From contig OZ020306.1 of the NCBI GenBank assembly GCA_963971305.1, positions 60,238,686 to 60,302,685 on the forward strand: 64,000 nt of DNA, read 5' to 3'. Origin of the DNA: Arcuatula senhousia. Its lineage: Eukaryota > Mollusca > Bivalvia > Mytilida > Mytilidae. Below the pieces are notes generated by a model, which was not told the DNA's origin, did not search any database, and saw nothing but the letters and a program-made list of their open reading frames with translations. Shown piece by piece: positions 36,685-49,094 of the stretch (positions are counted from its first letter, which is position 1; each line of letters starts with the position of its first letter). The translations under genes were made by a program, and so were the position numbers.

Positions 36685-39229
36685 AACATTAATTACAGTT
36701 ATTTTACTCATTCAGGTTACAAGTTTAATGCAAATAAGTTAAGTTTTAAGGCAGAAACTTTTACTGGTTTAACAAACACATCAGGCAAAATGGAATCTTA
36801 TGGTCTTAAGTTCTTTGATTGTGACACCTGAGTGGATAGTGTTTAGTAAAGTGTTTTAATCCCTTGTAAATCTTCAGAAGAAAGAGTACATCTACCTGTC
36901 TACTAGTTTTTATCTTTCTGGGAACCAATTAGTCAAAGGTGTTGCCTAGAACTTCCCCCCCCCCCTCCAAGACTGGACCAACAGGAGCATGTCGGACTAG
37001 TTTTTGTTTTAATTTAATCATTTCAAATTCAATCAGTGTATGAGAGAAACAAAAGAGAAGGAGAGAAATATGACTGACAGATTGTATTTAATCTGATTTT
37101 GTATACCCAAATTGGCTAATGATTGGTTTAACAACATTATTAGTAAATTACTTTTTCTTAACTTTACATGTACAAAAACTGTACATTATGTACAAAATGT
37201 ACATGTTCCCTTCAAGCCCTTGCACCTGTTGGTATAAATACATGTACAATGTAGCTGTACAACAAACTTGTTTTCTGGATCTTTGACCATTTGCACACGA
37301 GGTTGATTCTTGGTCAGTCTTAAGTACATTGTACATGTATAACTTAGTAACCTAGCTCCTATTCAACATTCTTTTTCTTCAGATCTATTGCTTATATATC
37401 CTGGCAACACCTATTGGTATTCCTTAACATAATATCTAGCTACACTTCTCTGGATATACATAACATGCACATGTACATGTATAGGTTCTTGGTGTGAACT
37501 CTTTCCTCAATCTCAAAGCTGATCTTGTAAGGGTCTTATACATGTACTGTGCAGCCTCAAGGTACAGGTACAAATCACTTACATGTACATGTATTATAAG
37601 GGTGACCTTATCATGACTCAAGAGGGGCCAGTATGCATTTTCTTTGACTTTGGGAGAACAGAACTGTTTGTCTGAGGAATCTGTTGTTTAAAATCATAAA
37701 ATGCCCATATTTAAGTCTTTTGTTGTGACAGGTTCTCCACTATAGATGGTTGGCTACATGTACATGTATGGTGATTCCAACATTTAAAATGTACATTTAG
37801 ACAAGTATGTTTAGACATCATAATTTAGTTTCAATTGTTTTAGTACATGTACATGTATGAAAGGGCATCATGGACCTCAAATACATAAGTCTGACAATTG
37901 AAGCCTGGAACTCAAAAAGTATGGTTAACAAAAAAAAACTAGAAAAAAGCTGGGGAAAAAACTTAAAGTCAGTGTCAGTCTAGTAGTCTGGCATAAAGAC
38001 TAAATTAAACCTTGCAGGAAATAAGACCATGCTTCCTTAGTAGTAATATCTAAGATCCAAGCTTAGAAAAGAAAGTATGTTTTGCATCCAGTGAAATTCA
38101 ACAAATCCATGGAGATTGGTTTGATGTCTCAAAATTATGTCACTCTTGAGGATTAAACCCATGGTGCATGCAGTGGCAATAATCTCAGGAGTAAACACGG
38201 TACATGTAAGACAAAAACAAAATATATGTTTGTTTCCTGCTTCCTACTCTTGAAAATTAGCATGATTAGGGTAGGTAGGTAGGAAAATTATTTTTTTACA
38301 AAATTATTTTACACTGAGTCAAATTTGGGAAGCAATCCCAACTTGTAACAGTGCTTGTTGAAATGTTCTCAAATGCCAATAAAAACTTTATAGTAGGGCC
38401 AAAAAAAATAGGGTAGGTAGGGAAGCAGGAAACAGGCATATATTTTTTTGGCCTCCAATTTTTTAAAGGACTTACCATTGGACAGCTTATATCTATTCTT
38501 GAGTCAAGAGTAATTTACACACATGTGTTCAAGATACATTTGTAGGTACATGTACCAGACTTGTCAAGTGCCACGCACCTCGCGTAAGACTCACGCATCT
38601 AGTTGGCAATTTGGCGGCAAATTTCTTTGATCTTTTATTTTTTTCCTTTGATCTTTCAATTTTTTGTCAAATCTCACGCATGCAGCTCATTAAAACTTGA
38701 CAGGCCTGATGTACATCTGTGTCTCAAGTTTATGACACATGTGTCTTGTTGAAAAGCAGAATCTAACTCCTTAGAAAAAGACCAACCATAAAGTCAAAGA
38801 AGACACATTTTATACATCATACATATGTCTTGTTGAAAAGCAGAATCAAACTCCTTAGAAAAAGACCAACCATAAAGTCAAAGAAGACACATGTTAATCT
38901 TTCTAACCTTCACTTTATGATCCTATGCGTCTAGATCTGGGATTTGAAAAATAAAAAATAAACGCCCATCGTGCATTCATTAACATTTGCCAAGCGACAG
39001 CGCGCACATCAACAAAAATGCATATGGACTAAAGTTATTTATCTTGAACATGAACATATATATTTCTATCTTCAAAAGGCGCGATAATTATCCGTGGAAT
39101 CGTCTTAGCTATGAAAACTTACCAAGAATTTTGATTGACAATCTTCAAAACAATTTCAATCAGGGGACGTAAATCTTCTAGACCGGAAGTACAAAATCCG
39201 CGCATCAGATAAATACCAGCAATAAGTTA
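36685..39229. other. Intergenic DNA rich in TACATGTA words
   Basis: No gene recognised. The ACATGTACATGTA motif occurs many times between 37140 and 37860. A short tandem duplication lies at 38742-38892. Confidence 0.5.
38742..38892 (+). repeat. Tandem duplication, 84-bp period, two copies
   Basis: TGTCTTGTTGAAAAGCAGAA and the following 45 bp at 38742-38808 recur almost unchanged at 38826-38892. The copies are nearly identical, so the duplication is recent. Confidence 0.8.
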
Positions 39230-40066
39230 TAACGACATAGGACGACATCGTTTCGACCCCCCCTAAAAAAACAATAAACAGGGAATCTATGAGCCGCTGC
39301 TAACTCAGTATACCATCTGCTCCCAAAATTATTATGTTGGTAAACAGGAAGTAGATATCCGATGGACCTTATTTAATACTGGCGATAAAGGATACCACTC
39401 TGAAGCCAAATATACCAAATTTTAAGTCACTGTGATATGTAGTCGCCGAGAAAAAATTCTACAAAAATTTTCAACAATTTACCAGTTATGCTGAAAATTG
39501 CCAAGTCGGTTAACAGGAAGTAAATATCAGACAAACATAACTTCAATGTGACTCACGATAATTATAAGGACCTCATGCTGACGCCATATACCTGAAATTT
39601 CAAGTCAACGTGATATGTTGTTGCTGAGATCAATGTTGCGAAAAGGTTCAACAATTGACCAGTAATGTCGAAAATTGACTAAGTCGGTAAACAGGAAGCA
39701 GATATCTGACCGACCTAATTTCGGTACTCGCGATAAAGAAGGCTCATACTGAACTCATATATACCAAATTTCAAGCCTTGTGAAATGTAGTTGCTGAGAA
39801 AAATGTTACAAAATTTTCAAAAATTGACCCGTAATGTTGAAAATTGACTTAGTCGGTAAACAGGAAGTAGATATCTGACATACCTAATTTCTGTACTCGC
39901 AATAAAAGACCTTATACTAAACTCATATACCAAATTTCAAGCCACTGTGCTTTGTAGTTGCTGAGAAAACTGTCACGAAAGTTATGTTGCTCAGTGGCGG
40001 ACGGACGGAAGGACGGACAGAGGTAAACCAGTATACCCAACCCTTCTTCGAAGTGGGGTACAAAAA
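39230..40066 (+). mobile_element. F4 tandem-core element
   Basis: Four monomers of 169-177 bp marked by TAAACAGGAAGTAGATATC (39341, 39511, 39688, 39857) with the phrase ATACCAAATTTCAAGCC. A CGGACGGAAGGACGGAC microsatellite at 39998-40018 precedes the terminal CTTCTTCGAAGTGGGGTACAAAAA, then T. The 5' end is not sharply defined. Confidence 0.75.
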
Positions 40067-41812
40067 TAGATAGATAGAGTCACTATAGGGCTTGTTTTCA
40101 TGATCTTTTACATAAATTATTTTAGAAAATGGTACTTCTGCTGGTCCTTCCAACAATTCTCATTTTAAATACTACATAAATTAAAAAGCAAACTTTCTAT
40201 TAACTAGTACTAATCTTGTCGATTTTTTCGGGGGCGTATTATTTTTTTTAACCTGGAAAAGGAAGAGGAGACGATTGACCTATGTATGTTTTACCGTGCT
40301 CAATCATTGCTAGAAAAATGACCTCCTGTTAAAATATGCCGATCGCCCTCCTTGTCCAGATGGTGAGACTTGAAACACAAAACTTGCCACGGTTTTAAAA
40401 CTGACATTTTAAGAATGGATTTCTAAGTATATATGCTTTTACTTCCTCCATCGTAGTTTTGCCCTAGCTATATTAATTTGGATTTCGTTTGTTTTATAAT
40501 GCATTTTAAACATCTTTTGCAATGGTTGATTTCCTATGTTTGGGTTCTAGTGCTGCCGGTGTGGAATAAAATTCCGAAATGGGCACACAGCTAAAAAAAG
40601 CTTAATGGCAGTTGGAGTTAACATATGTGTTATAGTCTCATGTTCATTTACTCCATATCCTTTCTAAAATTATTTCTAAAGAAACAAAACTTAATTAGTA
40701 AGACATTGTCACACAAACCTCCGTGGTCCAACCTTGCGTAAAATAATGGTGTAAGTTAAAGAAAGCCAAACATCTTCAAGTAAGAAACATGTCAAACGAG
40801 CAAGAGATAAAAAAGCAATTCACACCTAACTGAAAATTAAACTCTTAATTACATGTATTTATGAATTTACCCAAAAAAAAATCTAATTCCCTTTACTAAT
40901 TCCATCATGCAAACATTATCACCACTAACTGCATATCAAATTATATGCAAATAAAAATAGATTCCCAGAAATCTTCACCTATTAAAAATCAATTTAATAG
41001 AATCAATATTTATCGATATATTTTGAAAGTAAAGAGAGAAAATAGATGTTCCATGACTAGCTTGACTGTGTCTAAACTGTCTAATGTTTTGATTTTGCAT
41101 ATTTTGGCCTTTGTTTTGCCTTTTTATAGAGCGGGGATGGGGTATACTGAAAAAAAATGTACTAAGTAAAAAGAAGCAACAGGGCACCATCTGGGCATTC
41201 GAATGTCAATTCAGTCCTAAAAGGCAAATGCAAAATTAGTCTAACAAAACAAAACACAAAGAAGAAACAGGCAACATAAGAACCCACAAAACAAATGAGC
41301 TGTCACCAGCACGTGACGAGTGTGAACTCCGATACTCCGGAAGGGTGAAGAATTTTAATGATGCTTGTTATAACACATCCAACGATCAATTCAGTGTAAG
41401 TCAAAACAGGTAAAGGATTACAATACAAAAACTCTTTGTTAAATTAATATACCCCAAAGAATCTTACCTCGATCATCTGGAAAAGGAGGATAATACAAAA
41501 ACTCTTAGTGAATATTACCCAAAAATCTGAACTCGATCATCTTAGGGATAGAAAATCCGAACTTGACTCTGGTAAAATTTCAAGAGAGAAGACAACAACC
41601 GAGAAGTACCATTAATTGAGAAATTGTGTAAAAACCTATAGCAAAAGACTGGTATATACGCTAGGCATGATTAAAGTACCCAAATATTGCCGCATAAAAC
41701 ATAGCATTTTCCAGTGATGAATATTTTCGTTATCAGTACTAACACAATTTCGATATCATACATTAAAAAATTAAAAACATATCTTTTAAAAGAAATAAAA
41801 GCATTATCTTTG
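40067..41812. other. Intergenic DNA downstream of the speriolin-like gene
   Basis: No gene recognised. A loosely duplicated pair, GGATTACAATACAAAAACTC at 41414 and GGATAATACAAAAACTCTTA at 41487, is the only repeat seen. Frames of 64-74 codons here have neither conserved features nor splice context. Confidence 0.45.
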
Positions 41813-41826
41813 TTTATTTGTTTATT
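41813..41826 (-). terminator. Two AATAAA polyadenylation signals of the speriolin-like gene
   Basis: TTTATT on the plus strand at 41813-41818 and 41821-41826 gives two minus-strand AATAAA hexamers about 50-60 nt beyond the TGA stop. Confidence 0.55.
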
Positions 41827-41874
41827 ATATGAAGAAATAAATCTGTGAACGGCAATGACTCTCAAGTCTTTAGT

Positions 41875-44800
41875 TCAATAAAGGAAAATAGCTCTCTTGT
41901 CATCATGAGCCAGTAGGCACAAACAGTCTAAGAGAACAAGCACGTCAATCAATAAATTATCATCTTTGATCAGCTGACTCAACAAGACTCTCAGAATAAC
42001 GGGATCATCCAGCCCCATTTCAGAAGAAGTTTTGCGGTCCGGTGGACCACTCAAAAGTCCGTACTTGTTGACAAGATCTTGGGTTAACGCTGAATGTTTC
42101 TCGACTTGATACCCGAACTTGGAAAGACCCTTTATAATGTAGTCCATTCGAATCCTCATTTCCGCTTCCTTTTTCGTGCTGACTTTCCCGTCTTTTCCCG
42201 TTGCTTCCTTCCGAATCATGGCCCCGATATTGTTGACCGTAAAACCGTAAAAGCGACGCCGTTTATCCTGTGATGTTTCTGGTGAATATTTCCAGGAGAA
42301 TACATACTCCAATATCCTTCTATCTAATTGAAATGCTACCTCACCAATGATTCGCTTATTGGGTTGAAATCGGGAGATTTTTTGTCGATGTTGGTCGGTA
42401 TAGACAGGTTTTAGGTTGATTATTTGATCGATTGGCCTGTGTAATACCGATGAACCTACAATGAATGATGAAAAAAATAAACTTAGCAACTAAAGTGGTA
42501 GGCTTTTTTTTGTTTGTTTGTTGGGGTTAAATACCCTTTTTGACGCGCCTGAGTCATACAGGGCAATCAGTTTTAATGGGGATGGAAACCAGGATACCCG
42601 GAGGAAACCACCTATCTTGAGCTGTAAAATTATAGGCAACATTCTCAAAGACACCAATGTCCAGCTCGGCACATATTGATATTGTCACATATGATCTACA
42701 CAGGCGTTTCTACTGTTCCTAAATTGATCAATAACTATAAAATATAGTGTATATAGTTTAACCAAGTTTCCACAAAAGAACTGACCGAGGTTCGAATGGA
42801 AACGCAAATCCTGGAAAATAATGTTTAAGATTACATACCACATCTATCCATTTAGTAATTCCAGAATTAAGATTTTCTTTCCGATATACAGGACACTTTA
42901 TAAAAAGAGTGTTTAGACCACGGTTAACCCTATACAGTTAGTAAGTTTGTTAGTTATATTGCCTTACTCATAGGCGGCAGATACTCAACACAAGGATATG
43001 AACATGAAAGGGGTAAGTAAAATGACCATGAAATAATGATGTACTGAAAGAAAGATTGGGACACATGACAAAGTACATAGGTGAACACTAGAAAATGGAG
43101 GGATAGGTAGATTAGGGTAATTTAGCCTATCACATATTTTTCTGTGACCCTATTACAAGGATCCCATGGATCCGGGGACCCCGTGAAACCTATAAAGGAT
43201 CATCCGTCTACTGCATTAAAAATGTAAAGCAAAACTAGGTACCTGATTTTGAAGAGGATTTTGTCGACTTCGTTTCTTCTAGACTATTGCTAGTATCTGT
43301 AAAATAAACATATCGAAAAATCAAATTTACATCATCACTAATTACCAGGTGTTTTCGTTTTATGTTCCCATACTAGAAACTGAACGGATTCGGTGTCATA
43401 AATATTTACTCCATATCTTTCTAATTCAATCATCATTTTGAAAGATCGTGAAAAATGCCTCAAGTTGAGACTACAAAGTAGAAAACATTGGAATGCGTTT
43501 TCTGCGGTATAAATTTAATGTCGCACACTTTTGTTCTTTTAACTTAAGGCATTTCTATGTAATATGAACAAATAAATGTGCAACGGTCAAGACATTTAAT
43601 ATTTTGGACATAGATACGAACCTCTACTTGCGAAACCTATTCCTCCTTTCTTCGGAGTCGATGCCCCAACTGGATCTCCGATTCTTGCCCTTCCATCACT
43701 CACTGTAGAATAATTTGGCACCGTTTCGGATTGGCTTTCATAACCTAGGCTAATAGATCCTTTTTTGGGCGAACCCTCGACTTTTTGAACAAGTAGCTCT
43801 GAAGTGTTTATCATCTCTGGTGGGCGATATATTAATTCATCCCAATCGCTTGGTTGGTTCGCTACGATATCTTTCGCGGTAGATCTATATTGTGTAGATG
43901 GTTGTCCGGTCTTAGGACGATCAGGAAGTACTGCCAATGCGGTTGTTTTTTCCGATATTCCAGACTTTGAGAATGGCGATTGTGGCCGAGCGTTGGCGTA
44001 TGGTGTGCCGGAATGCAACTCTTTTACGGACATTGGTGCATTGTATTGGTCCGGAGCGTTCTGAAAACGGGCGGGTGTATTGCTTTGAAAACTTCCGAGA
44101 GGCGGAGAAATCGGTCTAAATGAAGATTCGTTGTCAAATATTTGATGGCTGACTATCGGACTTGGTGAATTGCCTTTATCGGCACCGGTGTACGACCCGA
44201 AAGGCATAGGCTTGTTGGTACTTTGAATTGTTTGCCTTTGATTTTGCGGCGATGAAAATTGTTTCGATGGCTGTGCAGCTTGATTGTCCTGGTTAGCCGA
44301 TTGTGGCTGCTCGATATTTCCAGAGTCTCTCTTCCAAGTATCAAAGAATTGTTTCGAAGATGGTTGGCTGTATGTACTAGGCTGTTGTGCTTGTTGGGCT
44401 TGACTTCTTAAATACTCGTTTTGATCTTGTGTTGTAAATTGTTGAATCAAATTTGATGGTTGTGAAAACTGTTCGGCGGGCTCGGACTCCTCATTCGATC
44501 TGGAAGCCTTATTTTTCCACGAATCGAAGTATTGCTTAGGAGAAGGGCCTCTTGAAGTTTGCGACGAAAGCCGTGTATCATTTTTCATTTGGATTTGCTG
44601 AGATGAGGTTTGCATATCGGAATGTTGACTAGCGTTTGGTGATGACTGAAATCGTTGATTTGGAGGTTGGAGATTCGATGCTTGTGAATTTTGAACATAA
44701 TTTGGTGGTTGCACATATTTCCCTGTAGATTGAGACTGCAATGACAAATTCCTCTGTTCTCCTTCAAAGTTGGAACCAGAACCGTGAGCTCGAGGAGACG

Positions 44801-46240
44801 ACCTAACTTCAACATTTTGCTGTGGTTGGTAAATTTGATCGCTTTGGTTTGTCAAAATAGAAAATTCCCCTTTGCCTTCTGTTGCGTTGATTGATAAACA
44901 TAAATCTAAAATATAAGGGAAAAATGCATAAATCAAAACAAAATATTTGGGTTATTAGAAAATACTAATATTTATATTTGAAAAGGTGACCAGTAGCTAA
45001 CGAATGGCCTAGCTGCCAAAAAAAACCCAAATATAGATCAAATATGAAAATCAAAGATATTGTGTGAAATATCCAAGAAAATCTATCAACTTGTTTATGA
45101 GAAGTTTTGAATAAGAAATTGTTTCCCTTATGTGCATCGGATACTTATGGACGGACATCCTTATTTCTTTTCCGCACAGTTTTAAATGCAAGGTATAAGA
45201 TAAAAAATACCTTTGAGCTAAAATCAATGCATTGCAAATTTTCTGAGGAATATTATGTTAGTTTTTTATCATAATTTGGATATCGTAAGTCAATCCCTTT
45301 TTGTTTTGGAAAAGTAAAAGTAAATGTTGAGATTGCGTGTTTCCTATATGTCTGCCTATTTCCTATCAAAATTGCAGTTTTCGATTGCATATTTAAAAAA
45401 CAACAGTTCCATGACCCCCTTATTTTATTTCATATGTGTGTATATCTCTAAGAACTATCTGTCTGGCCATTTTCATTAAAATCTGAATATATGTCATTTG
45501 GCCCCGCTCTCTAATATTTTAAACAGGAGGTGCACAACAATATTTAATGCTAACCAGAAAGTCTACGTGAAAAATTTCATTAAATTCCACCGATTGGCTA
45601 CTGTAACAGAGAAAAAAGACATTAGACCTTTGTTTAATGACCAAGTCAATGCAAGTCCTATTAAGCTGATGAAAAAGAAAAGTCCATCAAACCAGTTTGA
45701 AAAAAAACTGCACTTCTACATTATGCCACAAAAACTGTTTGAAAGAGTTATGAAATTGCGGTATAAGATTGTTACCAAGCACGGAAAGAACGGACCGACA
45801 ACAAATGGGAGGACGGACGAATATCCATATCATAATTATATTCATTTTGTTGGAGTGTACAGAGACAGCAATTTGTCAAATATTGTAATTTTTAACATGG
45901 AATTGATACCGAAAGAAAGACAACTTTGGCAAAATAATATACATACAATATTTTTGCAAACAAAAATTTCTTTTTCTAAAAAGAAATTTTAAGAAATCTT
46001 ACCTTCAAATTTGAACAATAATTGACCATCAGCCCAGCCAAGAATTGCTGCTAGAGCATTTGCTGTTTTTAAACTTGCGTTGTTTCTAAACACCACCAAA
46101 TACTTCTTCAAAATTTCATTTTCTCGTTGAAGTTTTTCGATTTCTTGCACAAGGCTTTCAACATACGGTCTACCCGATCCAGTTGAACTAAATTGTGAAT
46201 TTTCTGCTCCACCTACTCCATAATTTTGTCTCTGCTCCAT
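41875..46240 (-). CDS. SPATC1: Speriolin-like protein (SPATC1 family), 4 coding exons, 718 aa
   Basis: Minus-strand exons 46003-46240, 43622-44905, 43243-43296 and 41875-42455; every junction is phase 1 and frames join cleanly. The exon 2 donor (G|GTTCGT) is weak; the others fit consensus. Residues about 20-55 hold the leucine-rich coiled coil (VQEIEKLQRENEILKKYLV) matching the speriolin N-terminus. Residues 80-525 are disordered, rich in Gln, Ser, Pro and Asn, with a motif KQ[YF]FD[ST]WK twice (203-210, 264-271). Residues about 560-718 form the conserved speriolin C-terminal domain: IIGEVAFQLDRRILEYVF, RRFYGFTVNNI, HSALTQDLVNKYGLL, LDCLCLLAHDDKRAIFLY. Vertebrate speriolin is a spermatogenic-cell centrosome/sperm-neck protein that binds CDC20; that role is inferred here. 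The start is the ATG at 46240, as the frame above it opens only on GTG. Confidence 0.9.
42490..42690 (+). repeat. Dispersed repeat in speriolin-like intron 3
   Basis: GTTGGGGTTAAATACCCTTT at 42520-42539, then ACCCGGAGGAAACCACC at 42596-42612. The wording (a gene-like TTGGGGTTTAAC and ACCCGGAGAAAACCACC pair) is familiar from short interspersed repeats of bivalves and gastropods. It has no coding role. Confidence 0.4.
45498..45992 (+). other. Open frame in speriolin-like intron 1, probably not a gene
   Basis: A 165-codon frame without an ATG at its start (opens on TTG). It includes an ACGGAAAGAACGGACCGAC-type run at 45781-45799 and GGACGGACG at 45812-45820, the kind of ACGG-rich stretch that precedes the ends of tandem-core elements here. 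Codon composition is A-rich. It is best read as decayed repeat sequence lying inside intron 1. Confidence 0.4.
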
Positions 46241-46280
46241 ATTTTGGTTTAACGCCACTCCATTGTCAACTTATTCCAAA

Positions 46281-46351
46281 TTGACGTGACGTCGCCATGG
46301 TGTTTTCTATTATTCGCTGGACGTCGCCTTGAGCACTGCACTGACGTCGTG
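46281..46351. promoter_or_regulatory. Cluster of CRE-like GACGTC sites upstream of the speriolin-like gene
   Basis: TTGACGTGACGTCGCC at 46281-46296, GGACGTCGCC at 46319-46328 and CTGACGTCGTG at 46341-46351 give four GACGT cores in 70 bp, 40-110 bp before the ATG. CREB/CREM factors bind TGACGTCA-type sites and drive many spermatid genes in mammals; a role here is inferred. Confidence 0.5.
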
Positions 46352-46543
46352 TTTTTTAAGGTCGAGTCGGTTGATTAAGTAAGGGTATACATTGATAGGG
46401 TCGTACGTCAGTAAGTCCACCAGTCACATCTAGGGTCTCTTATGCACAGAGGCTTGAATTTGGTCATTTATGTCAACATGAAAAAAATCAGCCCTCTATT
46501 CTTTAAAACCCAGTCTTATTTACAATAAATAATGAAATGAGAC

Positions 46544-46640
46544 CACAGGGACTTGCTCCCCTCTATCAATATTTTGTTAGAGTCAATTTGCGGTACATTG
46601 ACTCTAACAAAATATTGATAGAGGGGAGCAAGTCCCTGTG
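46544..46640. mobile_element. 97-bp hairpin MITE with perfect 44-bp arms
   Basis: Arms 46544-46587 and 46597-46640 are exact reverse complements (CACAGGGACTTGCTCCCCTC at the outer end) around a 9-nt loop. ATGAGAC is repeated directly outside (46537-46543 and 46641-46647), a 7-bp target duplication. A half copy lies at 48091-48150. Confidence 0.85.
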
Positions 46641-47333
46641 ATGAGACTTAAAAATCGACTTTGAGGAGAGTGGATGAAAATGAAGTCTTGCCAATTAATT
46701 TCCTTCCTTGTGGATTCCATTGAATAGTGGGTCGATGTTTTCTTAAATGAAAAAAATTCCCCGTGCTCTCATATGCCACTCCATCTAAACACCCAAAACT
46801 TTTACACAACCTTTCCACAAATGTAGATTTTATAATTTAATCCAATCGATTTTTGTGAAATGAATACGTTTTGCTATGTTTGGCTAGTTTATTATTTTTT
46901 TATTTATTGGGGGAGGGGGGTTCCAAAGCGTTTCAAAAACGTGCTTGGCACCAATAATGAATTTGAAAATAAAGTGCAATAATCAAAAGACAAAAACAAA
47001 CAAAAAAACAAAACAAAACAACGCGAATCTGAAACTGATATATGACTAATACCAACAGTTTGGTTGGTTTAAACACACCTATAGTTTTTTTTGCAATTTC
47101 ATAGCCTAGGAATATCTTCATCACAAGGGTGCTAACTTCAGATAATTTATTCCTCGATCAAGCACAACCACCCGAGTCCATACGCTACAGTGCTTTTGGA
47201 ATTTTTGGCTTAGAGTAAATATGCAACCCACTACAGGAAAAACCATGTCCGTAATAAAGTTATTCTGTTCAACCTTTAATGAAACTTGGTATTTAGCTTG
47301 TACACTTTTCTTGGCAGGTTGACTACACTCAAT

Positions 47334-47440
47334 ATTTGGTATTGGGATGTGGAATAAGTGTACCCGACACAATCTATATAAACGGCAATGAAAAACAACC
47401 AGCAGCATTCAATGCGACCAATGCAGCGGTCTCTGCTCGC
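47334..47440 (-). repeat. Dispersed repeat R1, minus-strand copy
   Basis: The minus strand reads GCTGCTGGTTGTTTTTCATT, then ATTGTGTCGGGTACACTTAT, TCCACATCCCAATACC, in the same order as 22331-22449 and 25628-25762. Confidence 0.5.
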
Positions 47441-48090
47441 CTTTGTGTGAAACCTAAAATACGTTAAGCAAGTTTGTGTGAATTAGGTTGTTTTAAAATC
47501 AATGAAATAGAGAAAAGTTAAATACTGGTAGTCAATTGTGGTATGCAATAGAGAGAAACATCCCGAAATGTATCCCTAAGGGGATTTGTTGTTTTCAAGA
47601 GGGCTTGCCCGAGGGAAAACAATATTGACTTATAATAGTGGTACAATAGTGTTGCAAACAAAGCAGGGAAACATCCAGAATTGTTTCCTTGCTATATTTA
47701 CAAAATAAAAAAAATCCGAATTATAAAAGTATTAGAAATTTACTGGAAATATAATAATCCATAAATTTCACGCAAATGAACGCGTGTTTCGTCTCTAGGC
47801 AAGAGCCTCTGCGAGGCATGTTAACATACGATGTACAGCAGAAATAATGTCTCCTGCATTTTGCTGGGGGTTACAAATTGTGTTTGTCCTGTCTCTCTGT
47901 CAAAAAGTTATTTAGCTCAACTAAATCTAATGGAACTTTGTATGCAGCTTGTACACCATATTTTGTGCTTGTTACCAGGAAATTTTAATTCTTAAACTTT
48001 TAAACCTTAGAATTTCCAAGAAAACATTTTTGCTTCACTTCTGTGGAATTTCTCAACGAAATTTGATGAAACTTAGAATGCAGAATGTAG

Positions 48091-48150
48091 CACAGAGACT
48101 TGCTCCCACCTATCAGTTAATATTTTGTTAGAGTCAATGTCGGTACCGAT
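48091..48150 (+). mobile_element. Half copy of the 97-bp hairpin MITE
   Basis: CACAGAGACTTGCTCCCACC and TTTTGTTAGAGTCAATGTCG reproduce the left arm and part of the loop of 46544-46640 with a few changes and a small insertion. The right arm is missing. Confidence 0.65.
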
Positions 48151-49094
48151 TGAGGGTGGACTGTAGGTACATATTTATAGGGCATTATATACGTAGTTGT
48201 GCCTATATTACCAGGAAATTGCCATCCAAGGTTTTGTGGGAGCGTCGGACCTTTAAACAAAAATAGTCTTTTGGAGGGAGAAAACTTCAATTTTCTAAGT
48301 CATAGTTCCAGAGGAGTCTTGAAGAAGCGCCTCTAATTACTTGTCTTAACATCGTTTACAGTTTTTCACTTTGGCTTCAGTTTAACGTTGTTTTCTTTAA
48401 TACGAAAGTGACAAAATGAATTCAAGATGTTACCTGGTTAAAAGCAAAAACAAATCCAGCCCCCCCCCCCAAAAAAAAAAAACAAAAACAAAAAACTACC
48501 ACCGTAATCACGATACAACTATAAGAGGGGTAATAAAATCTCAGCACAAGATTGTATTAGGATTTTTTTCTTAAGCGATCGATGATTCTATTACATGAAA
48601 AGATCCAAATTAAAGTTTTGTCCCTTTCCATGTTATTTTACAACTATTTTATGCTGAGTCGTGACTTGGTAATGTTCTAAAATTGATCATCATACGATTT
48701 GTTTAAAATGTCTTTTTCGTGTTCAGTAATATCATTTTTTGATCTTAATTTATATTGTTTGACGTCATTGTAATTCAATTAATAGTTAACGGACGGTAAC
48801 CCACATGATCCAGATGCTAGTATGTATTGATCGTGGACGGTTTCTTAGAAGAGTAAAACGTCTTTGACGTCAATTTGAAATATAAAACAGGATTATTGTT
48901 TCATGGAAAAAATATTAATAGGGTTAATTAGGAGATGAAAGCCAGACTAAGTATAGTTGATGATCTATAAGAATATTCAGAGAAGGATCTTAGGAAGCGG
49001 TGTTCTCATGCAGGAAGCCTCTTGTTAGATACGATAACTTAAGCTTTTTAGTCCAATTACGTTCCAGTGAAGGGATACCGTATAGATCTACCCC

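Noticed and set aside
40945..41190. Short ORFs of 71-74 codons on both strands
   Set aside because: Overlapping on opposite strands, no splice or domain support.
41875..42489. Single-exon 204-codon gene starting at 42489
   Set aside because: The first residues of that frame lie before a splice acceptor (GTAG at 42456-42459), and the frame joins in phase to the upstream speriolin exons.
43804..44344. Other-frame ORFs within 43804-44815
   Set aside because: Shadows of speriolin exon 2, which has continuous frame and matching splice phases.
45498..45992. 165-codon plus-strand ORF in speriolin intron 1
   Set aside because: No ATG at the start, A-rich codons, and an ACGG-rich run typical of repeat-element ends; read as decayed repeat.
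46240..46258. Upstream start of the speriolin-like protein at 46258
   Set aside because: The codon there is GTG; the first in-frame ATG is at 46238-46240 and fits the conserved N-terminal region.
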